A DNA stretch of 21,218 nucleotides from JANNWF01 sp041675805. GTDB lineage: Bacteria; Pseudomonadota; Gammaproteobacteria; Xanthomonadales; Xanthomonadaceae. The notes beneath the pieces were generated by a model. That model ran no database searches. It worked only from the letters and a program-made list of their open reading frames with translations, and was not told the origin of the DNA. This document shows, piece by piece, positions 14,665 through 21,218 of the stretch. The translations under genes and the position numbers were made by a program. Numbering within the stretch: position 1 is the stretch's first letter; each line of letters begins with the position of its first letter. Where the stretch lies: assembly GCA_041675805.1 (NCBI GenBank), contig JBAYTD010000035.1:1-21218 (forward strand), given 5' to 3'.

Positions 14665-17204
14665 AGTTGCACCTCCAGCATCAGGCCGACCAGGTTGCTC
14701 GAATAGCCGACCGGGCCGCTGTCGAGGTAGATGCGGTGGTCGATGACCAGGCCGCGATCCAGGCCCTGGTAGTGCCAGTCCTTGATCCGGCCGCGCTCGT
14801 AGCGGTCGAACAGGCGCACGGTGACGCGATCGTTGACCGGCACGCTGAACCCGATGTCGAGCGCGTTGACGCGGTAGGTCATGGTCGGGAAGCGCGTGCC
14901 GGCGACGTCGGCCAGCGCCGGATAGGCCAGCGCCAGCGCATCGGCGAAGGCGTAGCTGGTGACGCCCCGCGCATGCAGCCAGTTCCAGCCGATGTCCAGC
15001 CGGGCGCGGCCGAAACGGTGGTCGAAACTGACGCCGACGTTGCGGTTGCGCTGGCTGTCGTCGACCCACCAGCGACCGTCGTTGCCGTACACCGCGCCGC
15101 CCAGCGTCGGGTCGTCGGCACCACCGCCGGTGTCGTTGACGTTGGCGATTTCCAGATCGGAACGGTCCCAGGCGGCGTAGGCGCTGAGGTTGGACAGCGC
15201 GGACGGTTGCCAGTCCCAGCTCACCGACACACCCTGGCTGTCGTGGCCCTGGCGGCCGAGTTCGGCGTCGTAGTCGTTCCAGTCGCCGCGCAGGGTGGCG
15301 TTGAGGCTCATGTCCGGGCGCGGCATGAAGGTGGCGATCAGGGTCAGCTTGTGCTGGTCGCGGTCGGCCAGCTCGTATTTGCGCAGCGCATCGACGGTGT
15401 GCGGCGAGCCGGCCGGATCGGGCACGTAGCCGGGCAGGATCACCGAGAAGGTGTCGTGGTAGGGATCGAAGTTGTACTCGTCGCCGGACTGCCGGGTGTA
15501 GCTGTAGTTGGCGCGCAGGACGACCTTTTCCAGCGCTCGGTTGGACCAGGTCAGCTTGAACTGCTGGCTGTCGACATCCTCGCGCTCGCGGTAGGTGCGC
15601 TCGATGCCGGTGTAGACGTATTGCAGGCCGAGCGTGTTGGCGCGCGACAGCCGCCAGTCGGCACCCAGCGCCAGCTCGCGGGTTTCCTTGTCCAGCGGCA
15701 GGCTGGTGACGCGCCATTTCACCGAGGGCGCGCCAACCGGATCGAAGACGCCCATTTCGTTGGGCACCACGCTGCCCATCGAGCCGTTGGCGGCGATGTA
15801 GCCGTACTGGCCGGTCAGCGGGTTGTAGGCGACGTAGACGTTGCGGTAGTCCTCGCGATGGAACTTGCCGTGCGCGCGCAGGGTGAGGCTGGAACTGGGT
15901 TGCAGCACCAGGTGCGAGTCGACGCGGCTGGTGTCGATGCGCATGTCGGCGGTCTGCCGCGACAGCGCGGCGGTGCTGTTCCAGTCCGCGCAGTCGTAGA
16001 GGAACGGATTGACCGGCGCGCCGGTCGGCGACAGGTCGATGCCGAACTGGCCCTGGCAATCGATCGGTGCCAGCAGGTCGTCGTTCTGCCGCATCGTGCC
16101 GCCGGCCACGGCGATGCCGAACTCGCCGTTCATGCTCGCCAGCTTGCGGGTCAGCGACAGGCGCAGGTTGTGGTAATCGTTGTCCGGCTCGCTGGCGAAA
16201 CCGCCGCCGAGGATCGGCCGCGACACCGCGCCGGGCACCACCGGGTACAGGGCGTAGGGGTTCTCGTAGGTCCAGCCGGTGTCGGCGCTGCGGTAGAACG
16301 AGCCGCTGTAGCCGACCTCCATGCGCCAGCGACCGCCGACGAAACGCAGGCCGCCGTTGAAGTTGACGGTGGCGTCGTCGATCGGGCGCGGCGTCTCGTA
16401 GATGCCGCCATTGGCCGGGAACGGATAGTTGAAGAAGAACGCGCCGCCGAACGGTCGGGCACCTTCGCGCTGTTCGCTGGTGGCGTGGGCGTAGGCGGTC
16501 CAGCGGCGGTCGAAGAAATAATTGACGCCGACGCCGAACTTGTCGCGGGTCACCTGCAGGATGCGCTCCGGCGATGCCGCCGACACCGCGGCGACCTGTT
16601 CCGGCGTGCTCGCGGCCGGGATCAGGCCATCGCGCAGGGTCAGCCGGTTGCTGCCGATGCCGTCCCAGATCGACTTCGCCGCGCCGCTGACCACATTGGG
16701 CTGGGTACGCGCGAACGCCTCGATGCGATAGCGGCCGGCCTGGCCGATGGTGGCCTTGATGAACTGGTTGTCGGCATTCAGGCGACTGGCGCGCAGGTCG
16801 ACGTAGCGGCCGTCCTCCGGTCGCACCAGGCTGATGTCGAGCAGGCCGAGGACGATGCCGTCGTCCCAGCCGTTGAAGCGCAGCCAGTCGGCGTTGGAAA
16901 CGTCGCCGCTGGCCGACATCCAGCCGAATTCGACGCTGCCCCAGCGCAGCCATTCCTCGCCGCTCATCACCCGCTGCGGCGGGCAGCGATACAGCGAACC
17001 GCCCGGCGAGCGATGGGCATCGGCGCGTAGCCAGCTTGCGCCGCGAGGATCGCATTCGGCGGCCTGGCGGCCGGCCGGAGCAAGCTCGGTGCCGAACTGG
17101 AAATCGACGCCGACGCCGGAATCCTGCGCCCAGGCGGCGCAGCAGAACAGCGCGGCCAGCGCCGCCAGCGGCAAGCGATGGGGAGCACGGGAATGACGGC
17201 GCAT
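14661..17204 (-). CDS. mtrB: MtrB/PioB-family decaheme-associated outer-membrane beta-barrel
   Basis: 847-residue outer-membrane protein that should form the sheath around the decaheme cytochrome. A signal peptide spans about residues 1-26 (cleavage after AWA, before QDSG). The rest shows the alternating short amphipathic strands of a large barrel, rich in Tyr, Trp, Asp and Arg. MtrB-type phrases include EFGWMSASGDVSNADWLRF near the start, and the repeated pattern of loop plus YxYxR-like strands near the end. The chain ends in LMLEVQL, hydrophobic but lacking a terminal Phe. The N-terminal CxxC of Shewanella MtrB is absent; instead single cysteines lie at about C51 and C74. The start is set by a GGAGG seven bases upstream. 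It lies between the decaheme gene (11-base gap) and the diheme cytochrome gene (4-base overlap), so the three should be made together. Confidence 0.93.
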   Translation of the reverse strand: MRRHSRAPHRLPLAALAALFCCAAWAQDSGVGVDFQFGTELAPAGRQAAECDPRGASWLRADAHRSPGGSLYRCPPQRVMSGEEWLRWGSVEFGWMSASGDVSNADWLRFNGWDDGIVLGLLDISLVRPEDGRYVDLRASRLNADNQFIKATIGQAGRYRIEAFARTQPNVVSGAAKSIWDGIGSNRLTLRDGLIPAASTPEQVAAVSAASPERILQVTRDKFGVGVNYFFDRRWTAYAHATSEQREGARPFGGAFFFNYPFPANGGIYETPRPIDDATVNFNGGLRFVGGRWRMEVGYSGSFYRSADTGWTYENPYALYPVVPGAVSRPILGGGFASEPDNDYHNLRLSLTRKLASMNGEFGIAVAGGTMRQNDDLLAPIDCQGQFGIDLSPTGAPVNPFLYDCADWNSTAALSRQTADMRIDTSRVDSHLVLQPSSSLTLRAHGKFHREDYRNVYVAYNPLTGQYGYIAANGSMGSVVPNEMGVFDPVGAPSVKWRVTSLPLDKETRELALGADWRLSRANTLGLQYVYTGIERTYREREDVDSQQFKLTWSNRALEKVVLRANYSYTRQSGDEYNFDPYHDTFSVILPGYVPDPAGSPHTVDALRKYELADRDQHKLTLIATFMPRPDMSLNATLRGDWNDYDAELGRQGHDSQGVSVSWDWQPSALSNLSAYAAWDRSDLEIANVNDTGGGADDPTLGGAVYGNDGRWWVDDSQRNRNVGVSFDHRFGRARLDIGWNWLHARGVTSYAFADALALAYPALADVAGTRFPTMTYRVNALDIGFSVPVNDRVTVRLFDRYERGRIKDWHYQGLDRGLVIDHRIYLDSGPVGYSSNLVGLMLEVQL

Positions 17205-17211
17205 GTCGTGT

Positions 17212-17216
17212 CCTCC
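17212..17216 (-). promoter_or_regulatory. Shine-Dalgarno of mtrB overlapping the mtrA stop codon
   Basis: On the minus strand the decaheme gene ends in TAG (17218-17216) and its last G begins GGAGG, seven bases before the mtrB ATG at 17204. The ribosome site is thus embedded in the end of the upstream gene, which suggests coupled translation of the two conduit parts. Confidence 0.8.
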
Positions 17217-18280
17217 TAGCGATGCAGGCGCGGGCCGGACGGGTGGTTGGACCCGTGTACCTGCGCGTGACAGTTGATGCAGCCGCGCGCCATCAGGCGC
17301 TCATCCGGGGCCTGTCCATCGGCCAACGAAGTCGAGGTCAGCAGATCGTTGGGATGGCGGACGTGGGAATGGCATTGCTGGCACAGGAAGGGGATCGGCG
17401 CGACCAGCAGGGCGTGCTGGTTGGAGCCGTGCGGCGTATGGCAGTTGACGCAGTTGTCGCGCACCGGCGCATGCTCGAACAGGAACGGGCCGCGCTTCTC
17501 GGCGTGACACTGGTAGCAGGTCTCGTTGACGGTGGCGGTCTTCAGCAGCGGCGCGGTCAGCGAGCCGTGCGGGTTGTGGCAGTCGACGCAGGCCATCTGG
17601 CCTTCCGGCAACGGCATGTGCGAGCGGCGGTTGAACTGCACGCGGATGTCCTGGTGGCAGGTGGCGCAGGTTTCGTTGATGGACGGCTTGGCCAGCAGAC
17701 CCTCGGCGGAGAACTTCGCCATCGGGTTGTGGCAGTCGCTGCACGACACGTCGTTGCGCTGGTGCACCGAACCCAGCCAATGGTCGCGCGGGCCGCCTTC
17801 ATGGCAGCCCAGGCAGGCCGCCGCCTGCGTCGCCAGCGGCGTTTCCGATCCGTGCGTGAAACCGATGATCGTGCCCTTCTGCAGCGGACGCTCGGCATGC
17901 ACCGAGCCGGGACCGTGGCAGGCCTCGCAGACCGGCGAGTCGGGTGCCGTGGCGCGGGCGGCTTCCATGCCCAGCGCGTGCAGCGTGTGTGCGAAATGTT
18001 CGGATTCCAGCGCGTGGCAGCCCTTGCACGAGGCATCGCCGATGGAACGCGCCTCGGGATGGCGCTCGTTGTGCGGGATGCGGGCGTTGGCGAACCCCGG
18101 CACCGTGGCGAAGCGCGCCATGTCCTGCGCAGCGAGCGGAGCGTCCGCGGCCAGATTCGTTCCCGGCAGGCGGTCGACCACGGCATCGAGCCGGTTCTCC
18201 GCCACCGCCGCGCCGGCGGCGAACAGCAGCAGCGCCACCACCAGGCGATGCCAACCACGATGCGCAAGCGCAATGCCCAT
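17216..18280 (-). CDS. mtrA: Periplasmic decaheme c-type cytochrome, MtrA/DmsE/PioA family
   Basis: 354-residue cytochrome expected to carry electrons through an outer-membrane barrel. A Sec signal peptide covers about residues 1-27 (hydrophobic VVALLLFAAGAAVA, cleavage near AVA-EN). Exactly ten CxxCH heme sites are visible, with first cysteines at C85, C118, C156, C180, C205, C231, C255, C277, C300 and C334. Several are followed by NPHG or TPHGS, as is usual in this family. Length is close to Shewanella MtrA (about 333). Maturation needs the Ccm system, not seen here. The barrel gene follows after 11 bases, which is the standard porin-cytochrome pairing. By family the role is electron transfer between periplasmic carriers and the cell exterior. 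Whether it reduces external acceptors or oxidises Fe(II) cannot be read from sequence. DmsE would be the DMSO-respiration alternative, but no dmsAB genes are present in the window. Confidence 0.95.
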   Translation of the reverse strand: MGIALAHRGWHRLVVALLLFAAGAAVAENRLDAVVDRLPGTNLAADAPLAAQDMARFATVPGFANARIPHNERHPEARSIGDASCKGCHALESEHFAHTLHALGMEAARATAPDSPVCEACHGPGSVHAERPLQKGTIIGFTHGSETPLATQAAACLGCHEGGPRDHWLGSVHQRNDVSCSDCHNPMAKFSAEGLLAKPSINETCATCHQDIRVQFNRRSHMPLPEGQMACVDCHNPHGSLTAPLLKTATVNETCYQCHAEKRGPFLFEHAPVRDNCVNCHTPHGSNQHALLVAPIPFLCQQCHSHVRHPNDLLTSTSLADGQAPDERLMARGCINCHAQVHGSNHPSGPRLHR

Positions 18281-18284
18281 GATT

Positions 18285-18289
18285 CCTCC
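18285..18289 (-). promoter_or_regulatory. Strong Shine-Dalgarno fixing the decaheme start
   Basis: On the minus strand GGAGG sits four bases before the ATG at 18280. This decides the start: the frame stays open far upstream (an ATG-started frame could begin at 18604), but only this ATG has a strong ribosome site and places a clean signal peptide at the N-terminus. Confidence 0.8.
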
Positions 18290-18570
18290 CGCATGCAGCC
18301 CGATCAGCAGGCCGCGCATTGACGGTTTCGATGCCATCCGGCCGACCAAGCCGGTCTGGATGGACCCGTCCCTGAATTCCGCATTCGCGGGGCCACGATG
18401 CCACAGCCGCCCTGTCACAATCCAAATGCGACTCGTTATCGAATGGGGCAATGAAAAACTTTCCGCATCTCCGTACGCAAGCCATTCGGCCCGGTGACGA
18501 CATCGCCCATCCGGCGTGGTCCGCCGGCTGCATCGCCGTGGTTTGAACCGATCTGGTGGACTCTGCCGTG

Positions 18571-18590
18571 GGCCGCAGCGCCGCTCGGCC
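18571..18590 (-). other. Hairpin just after the GGDEF-EAL stop
   Basis: On the minus strand GGCCG and AGC pair with GCT and CGGCC, with one bulged base, starting six bases past the TGA at 18597. A second perfect 6-bp stem with a 5-base loop lies at 18511-18527. Neither is followed by a run of T, so they are not typical intrinsic terminators. They may help end or stabilise the mRNA, or be chance in GC-rich DNA. Confidence 0.3.
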
Positions 18591-18596
18591 TCGTCG

Positions 18597-21218
18597 TCAG
18601 GCAAGCGGCGCTTGCCCGAGCAATCGGGAAAATTCCTCGGCCGTCAGCGCTGCGGCGAACAGGTATCCCTGCCCGGCCGGACAGCCCAGTTCGCACAGCA
18701 GACGCGCCTGTTCCCGCGTCTCCACGCCCTCTGCCGTCAGTCCCAGGCCAAGGTCGCTGGCAAAGGCGACGATGGTGCGGACGATGGCGCGATGGCGGTG
18801 GTTGGTTTCCATGTCGCGGACGAAGCTGCGGTCGATCTTCAGCGCGTCGAACGGCGCGGAGGCGAAGGAGTCCAGCGAGGAGTAGCCGGTACCGAAATCG
18901 TCCACCACCAGGCGCACGCCCAGTTGCTTCAGCGCGGCCAGCATGCGCTCGGCCTGGGCGCGGTCGGCGCGGAACACGGTTTCGGTCACTTCCAGGCTCA
19001 GGCAGCCCGGCGCGAGGCCGGCCTGTTCCAGCGCGCGGCGGACTTCCTCGATCAGGGTGGCACTGCCCATCTGGCGGTCGTCGAGATTGACGTTCAGTTC
19101 CAGGGCGGCATGCGCCGGATGGGCGGCGCGCCAGGCCGCCACCTGGGCGCAGGCGGTGCGCAGCACCCAGTCGTCGATGCGCTCGATCAGGCCCATTTCC
19201 TCGGCCACCGGCAGGAAGGCGTCGGGCATCAGCAGGCCGCGCTCGGGATGGTGCCAGCGGACCAGCGCCTCGCAGCCGGTGATGCGGCCGTCGGCCAACG
19301 CCACCAGCGGCTGGTAATGGACGGCGAACTGGCCGCCGGCAAGCGCTTCGCGCAAATCCGTCTCCAGCCGGAAACGCGCCTGTGCCTCGCTGTGCATGGC
19401 CTCGTCGAACACCACGAAACCGGACTTTCCCGCCGCCTTGGCGCGATACATGGCGGTGTCGGCGTCGCGCAGCACCTGCACCGGGCTGAGGTAGTGCGGG
19501 CGGCCCTCGACGATGCCGATGCTGGCGCTGGAATAGGCCTGCTGGTCGCCGACCTCGAAGGCGGCGTGGAACAGCTCGATGATGCGGCGGGCGATGGCGA
19601 CGGCGCGCTCGCCATCGCAGGGGCCGTGCGGCAGCACGGTGAACTCGTCGCCGCCGTAGCGCGCCACCAGCGCCTCGCCCTGCAGGGCCACGCTGATGCG
19701 CTCGGCGAGGCTGACCAGCAACAGATCGCCGGCGGCGTGGCCGAGGCTGTCGTTGACCAGCTTGAAGCCGTCCAGGTCGAGGAACAGCACGGCGTAGTCG
19801 TGACGGCCGCTGGCCTGGGCGGCGGCCAGCGCCCGCTCCAGCGCCTCCTGGAACATCAGCCGGTTGGGCAGGCCGGTCAGCGGATCGTGGCTGGCATGGA
19901 AGCGCAGCCGCTGCTCGGCCTCGCGCTGGCGGGTGATGTCGACCAGCGAGCCGGCAAACAGGGTTACCGCGCCTTCCTCGCCGGCAATCGCCTTGACGCT
20001 GGCGCTGCACACGATGACCCGGCCCTGGCGCGTGCGCAGGCGGATTTCGCGGTCCCTCACCTCGCCGGTCGCCTGCAAGGTGCGGAAGGCATCCTTGCGC
20101 GCCGTCGTGTCGGGGAAGATGTCGGCGATGCGCGTGCTGCCGACCAGCCCGGCCGCATCGCCGGCAAAGCCCAGCATGGCGAGCAGGGCGGGATTGACCT
20201 CCAGCACGCGGCCATCGACGTGCGCCTTGAACAGGCCGGCCGGCGAGCTTTCGAACAACTCGCGGTAGCGCCGCTCGGCGTTCTCCAGCGCATGCACGTA
20301 GCGGCGCTCTTCGGTGATGTCGCGCATCACCCCGGAGGAAGCGATGCGGCCCTCGTAGATAACCGCATCGGCATGCACGTCGACCACCACGTAATGGCCG
20401 TCGCGATGGCGCACGCGCACCGCGTAGCGTTGCACCTCGGTGGAGCCGGCCTCACGCGAGCGGCGGCGCTGCATCTGCGCGGCGGCGTCCTGCGGATGCA
20501 CCAGGGACATGTATTCGCAGCCGGTCAGCTCTTCCCGCCGCATGCCGAGGATGTCAGCCATGGCCTGGTTGCAGAAGTGCACCAGGCCGTGCTGGATCAG
20601 GAACACGCCGTCGCGGCAACTGTCCACCAGCACCTTGTACAGCGCTTCGGACTGGCGCAGCGCGGCCTCGGCGGCGAGCCGGTCGCCGATGTCGAAGGCG
20701 GTGCCTTCGTAATAGGCGACGCCGCCGCGCGGGTGGCGCACCAGGCGGCAGTTCTCGCTGATCCAGGTACTGCTGCCGTCGCGCCGGCGCACCTCGCTGC
20801 GCTGATCGGCGTACCAGCCGCTGGCCTCCATCAGCGCACGCAGTTCGGCACGCCGGTTCGGGTCGACGTACAGCGCGGCCGCCTCGCTGGCCGGCATCTG
20901 CAACAGCGACTCGACGTCGGCAAAGCCGAGCAGCCGTGCCATCGCCGGATTGGCGTCGATGAAGCCGCCGCCGGGCAGGCTGCGATAGATGCCTTCCACC
21001 GCGGCTAGGAACAGCGTGCGGTAGCTCTCGCCGGGCGTGAGGTCGCCGGCCGCCGGCTGCGCCTGCCCGGCGGCGGTTTCGGTCAGCAGCGCCAGCACCA
21101 GACGCTCGCCGTCGAGCAGCACCGGCTCGCAACTCAGCAGGCCGTGGCCGACCTTGCCCTGGCCGTCGATGAAGCGCAGCGGCGCGGCGTGCACCGGCAG
21201 GCCGGCGCGCAGGCGCGC
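18597..21218 (-). CDS. PAS-PAS-PAS-GGDEF-EAL cyclic-di-GMP signalling protein (5' end beyond window)
   Basis: Sensory protein that should make and/or break cyclic di-GMP. The frame is open to the window edge with no stop, so the N-terminus is missing; 873 residues are visible. Numbering from an internal GTG at 21194, three PAS-like domains lie at about 55-175, 180-297 and 305-425. A GGDEF domain follows at about 428-590 with an intact YGGDEF (513-518), then an EAL domain at about 605-855 with intact CEALVRW (E642). The EAL domain also keeps the DDFGTGYSSLD loop, the KIDRSFV lysine, AEGVET and the QGY motif, so both enzymatic halves look catalytically competent. No transmembrane segment is visible in this part; the missing N-terminus could hold one. 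The PAS ligand cannot be told from sequence. It precedes the electron-transfer operon on the same strand, with 316 bases between. Family assignment is firm; signal and net activity are unknown. Confidence 0.95.
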   Translation of the reverse strand, partial: ARLRAGLPVHAAPLRFIDGQGKVGHGLLSCEPVLLDGERLVLALLTETAAGQAQPAAGDLTPGESYRTLFLAAVEGIYRSLPGGGFIDANPAMARLLGFADVESLLQMPASEAAALYVDPNRRAELRALMEASGWYADQRSEVRRRDGSSTWISENCRLVRHPRGGVAYYEGTAFDIGDRLAAEAALRQSEALYKVLVDSCRDGVFLIQHGLVHFCNQAMADILGMRREELTGCEYMSLVHPQDAAAQMQRRRSREAGSTEVQRYAVRVRHRDGHYVVVDVHADAVIYEGRIASSGVMRDITEERRYVHALENAERRYRELFESSPAGLFKAHVDGRVLEVNPALLAMLGFAGDAAGLVGSTRIADIFPDTTARKDAFRTLQATGEVRDREIRLRTRQGRVIVCSASVKAIAGEEGAVTLFAGSLVDITRQREAEQRLRFHASHDPLTGLPNRLMFQEALERALAAAQASGRHDYAVLFLDLDGFKLVNDSLGHAAGDLLLVSLAERISVALQGEALVARYGGDEFTVLPHGPCDGERAVAIARRIIELFHAAFEVGDQQAYSSASIGIVEGRPHYLSPVQVLRDADTAMYRAKAAGKSGFVVFDEAMHSEAQARFRLETDLREALAGGQFAVHYQPLVALADGRITGCEALVRWHHPERGLLMPDAFLPVAEEMGLIERIDDWVLRTACAQVAAWRAAHPAHAALELNVNLDDRQMGSATLIEEVRRALEQAGLAPGCLSLEVTETVFRADRAQAERMLAALKQLGVRLVVDDFGTGYSSLDSFASAPFDALKIDRSFVRDMETNHRHRAIVRTIVAFASDLGLGLTAEGVETREQARLLCELGCPAGQGYLFAAALTAEEFSRLLGQAPLA

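Larger units (their letters stand above)
18281..18596 (-). other. 316-base intergenic region upstream of the decaheme operon
   Basis: No gene is seen here. This gap should carry the promoter for the cytochrome operon, since the upstream gene ends at 18597 and the next begins at 18280. An AT-richer patch lies around 18420-18465, against a very GC-rich background. I could not find a -35/-10 pair, an FNR or CRP palindrome, or a Fur box good enough to name. The two hairpins near 18511-18527 and 18571-18590 occupy the upstream third. Confidence 0.5.

Noticed and set aside
18420..18470. Sigma-70, sigma-54, Fur, FNR or CRP site before the decaheme gene
   Set aside because: Only an AT-rich patch and partial matches are present; no hexamer pair or palindrome reached a level I could defend.
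18281..18604. Longer N-terminus for the decaheme cytochrome (frame open to 18604)
   Set aside because: The extension has no signal-peptide character and would bury the proper one; the ATG at 18280 has a strong GGAGG.
8572..21008. Very long plus-strand open frames opposite aroA, pheA/serC, mtrB and the GGDEF-EAL gene (up to about 870 codons)
   Set aside because: Same reason: antisense to genes with clear families, and no start region, ribosome site or protein-like composition of their own.
1..21218. tRNA, rRNA or complete insertion sequence with transposase
   Set aside because: None recognised on either strand; the repeats at 1-681 carry no transposase gene.

Overview
The window is GC-rich chromosomal DNA (21,218 bases). 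Every gene I can support lies on the minus strand, so transcription runs from high to low coordinates. Gene content and order point to a gammaproteobacterium, most probably of the Lysobacterales (Xanthomonadales). The indications are the order serC-pheA-hisC-aroA-cmk-rpsA-ihfB-lapA-lapB followed by envelope sugar genes and galU, and the kind of dispersed repeats beyond galU. This placement is inference from gene order and protein character; no rRNA or tRNA is present to test it.

Layout, in transcription order. (1) 21218-18597: the 3' part of a large multi-PAS GGDEF-EAL protein, cut by the window edge. (2) 18280-13969: a compact three-gene operon for moving electrons across the outer membrane: a periplasmic decaheme cytochrome (MtrA/DmsE/PioA type, ten CxxCH motifs), an 847-residue MtrB/PioB-type barrel, and a diheme cytochrome c4-like protein. 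(3) 13826-8440: serC, pheA, hisC, aroA and cmk, a serine/aromatic biosynthesis series related to the Pseudomonas 'supraoperon'. hisC probably acts as an aromatic aminotransferase there, and no tyrA is present. (4) 8297-4733: rpsA (ribosomal protein S1), ihfB, lapA and lapB. (5) 4731-845: a WecA/MraY-like polyprenyl-phosphate sugar-1-phosphate transferase, a WbpM/CapD-type nucleotide-sugar dehydratase broken by an apparent one-base deletion, and galU. (6) 844-1: no gene, but dense repeats, including two inverted 102-bp copies of a structured element that bracket a family of shorter repeats.

How the parts fit. The decaheme protein inside the barrel should form an electron conduit between periplasm and cell exterior, with the diheme protein as its likely periplasmic partner. 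No outer-surface multiheme protein (MtrC/OmcA) or inner-membrane quinol oxidase (CymA) lies in the window. The set therefore looks more like the two-part conduits of Fe(II) oxidisers (MtoAB, PioAB) than the full Shewanella Mtr system, though direction and substrate cannot be read from sequence. lapA/lapB and the following sugar genes together concern lipopolysaccharide supply and surface glycan synthesis. Many junctions are tight: mtrB/c4, pheA/hisC, hisC/aroA and lapA/lapB all overlap by the same four bases, GTGA.

The most interesting points are the extracellular electron transfer operon beside a c-di-GMP signalling gene, the frameshift in the envelope dehydratase, and the 102-bp repeat whose arms differ in sequence between copies yet stay complementary.
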